A stretch of 6,279 bases of DNA, taken from assembly GCA_910578605.1 (NCBI GenBank), contig CAJTQG010000009.1, positions 1 through 6,279 of the forward strand, read 5' to 3'. A program made the translations under genes and the position numbers. How positions within the stretch are numbered: the stretch's first letter is position 1; each line of letters begins with the position of its first letter. Below the pieces are notes generated by a model, which did not search any database, was not told the origin of the DNA, and saw nothing but the letters and a program-made list of their open reading frames with translations. Below are positions 6,210 to 6,279 of the stretch, piece by piece. This stretch comes from an uncultured Lachnospiraceae bacterium. GTDB taxonomy: Bacteria; Bacillota; Clostridia; Lachnospirales; Lachnospiraceae.

Positions 6210-6279
6210 TTAATATTTATTATTTATTATTGCTCTAATTTCTTTTTCTCAAACTTCTTTAACTGATTCTATTTTCTTC

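Noticed and set aside
6249..6279. Possible 3' end of another minus-strand gene at the right edge
   Set aside because: Two frames read a few Lys/Glu-rich codons from the edge to a stop (one ending in IESVKEV, another in EENRIS), but neither is long enough to choose between or to call coding.

Overview
The window looks like chromosome from a low-GC, Gram-positive anaerobe of the Lachnospiraceae type (Roseburia, Butyrivibrio, Eubacterium and relatives). This is an inference from three things: AT-rich spacers, purine-rich Shine-Dalgarno sequences, and a secreted protein built from Big-like and lysine-rich fibronectin III modules of the kind common in that family. No sequence search was possible, so the genus is not fixed.

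Layout: both complete genes, and probably a third gene cut by the left edge, lie on the minus strand and read right to left. From the right, 6053-6209 is a GC-rich, highly self-complementary island that folds into a closed multi-arm structure. Next, 5783-5968 is an array of 50-bp tandem repeats carrying a recurrent TGATACGTTTCA-type box and a palindrome. The gene at 3509-5656 encodes a cytoplasmic GH13 alpha-glycosidase of the neopullulanase/cyclomaltodextrinase type and ends at a hairpin terminator (3442-3474). A 311-bp spacer holds a candidate promoter, a near-perfect palindrome and a strong ribosome binding site. The gene at 330-3197 encodes a 955-residue exported transglutaminase-like protein with an intact Cys-His-Asp triad, followed by alternating Ig-like repeats and a very basic C-terminal domain. 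It ends at a 13-bp hairpin (280-317). Beyond that is a consensus promoter (TTGACA, 18 bp, TATAAT; 208-237) that reads left across a small leader hairpin toward a possible gene start at position 60.

The two main genes seem to be separate transcription units, since each has its own terminator and candidate promoter, and they do different jobs. One breaks down alpha-glucans or maltodextrins inside the cell. The other acts outside the membrane, probably on the cell surface or peptidoglycan. Nothing in the window links them in one pathway. The least explained material lies upstream of the glycosidase gene: the tandem array and the folded GC-rich island.
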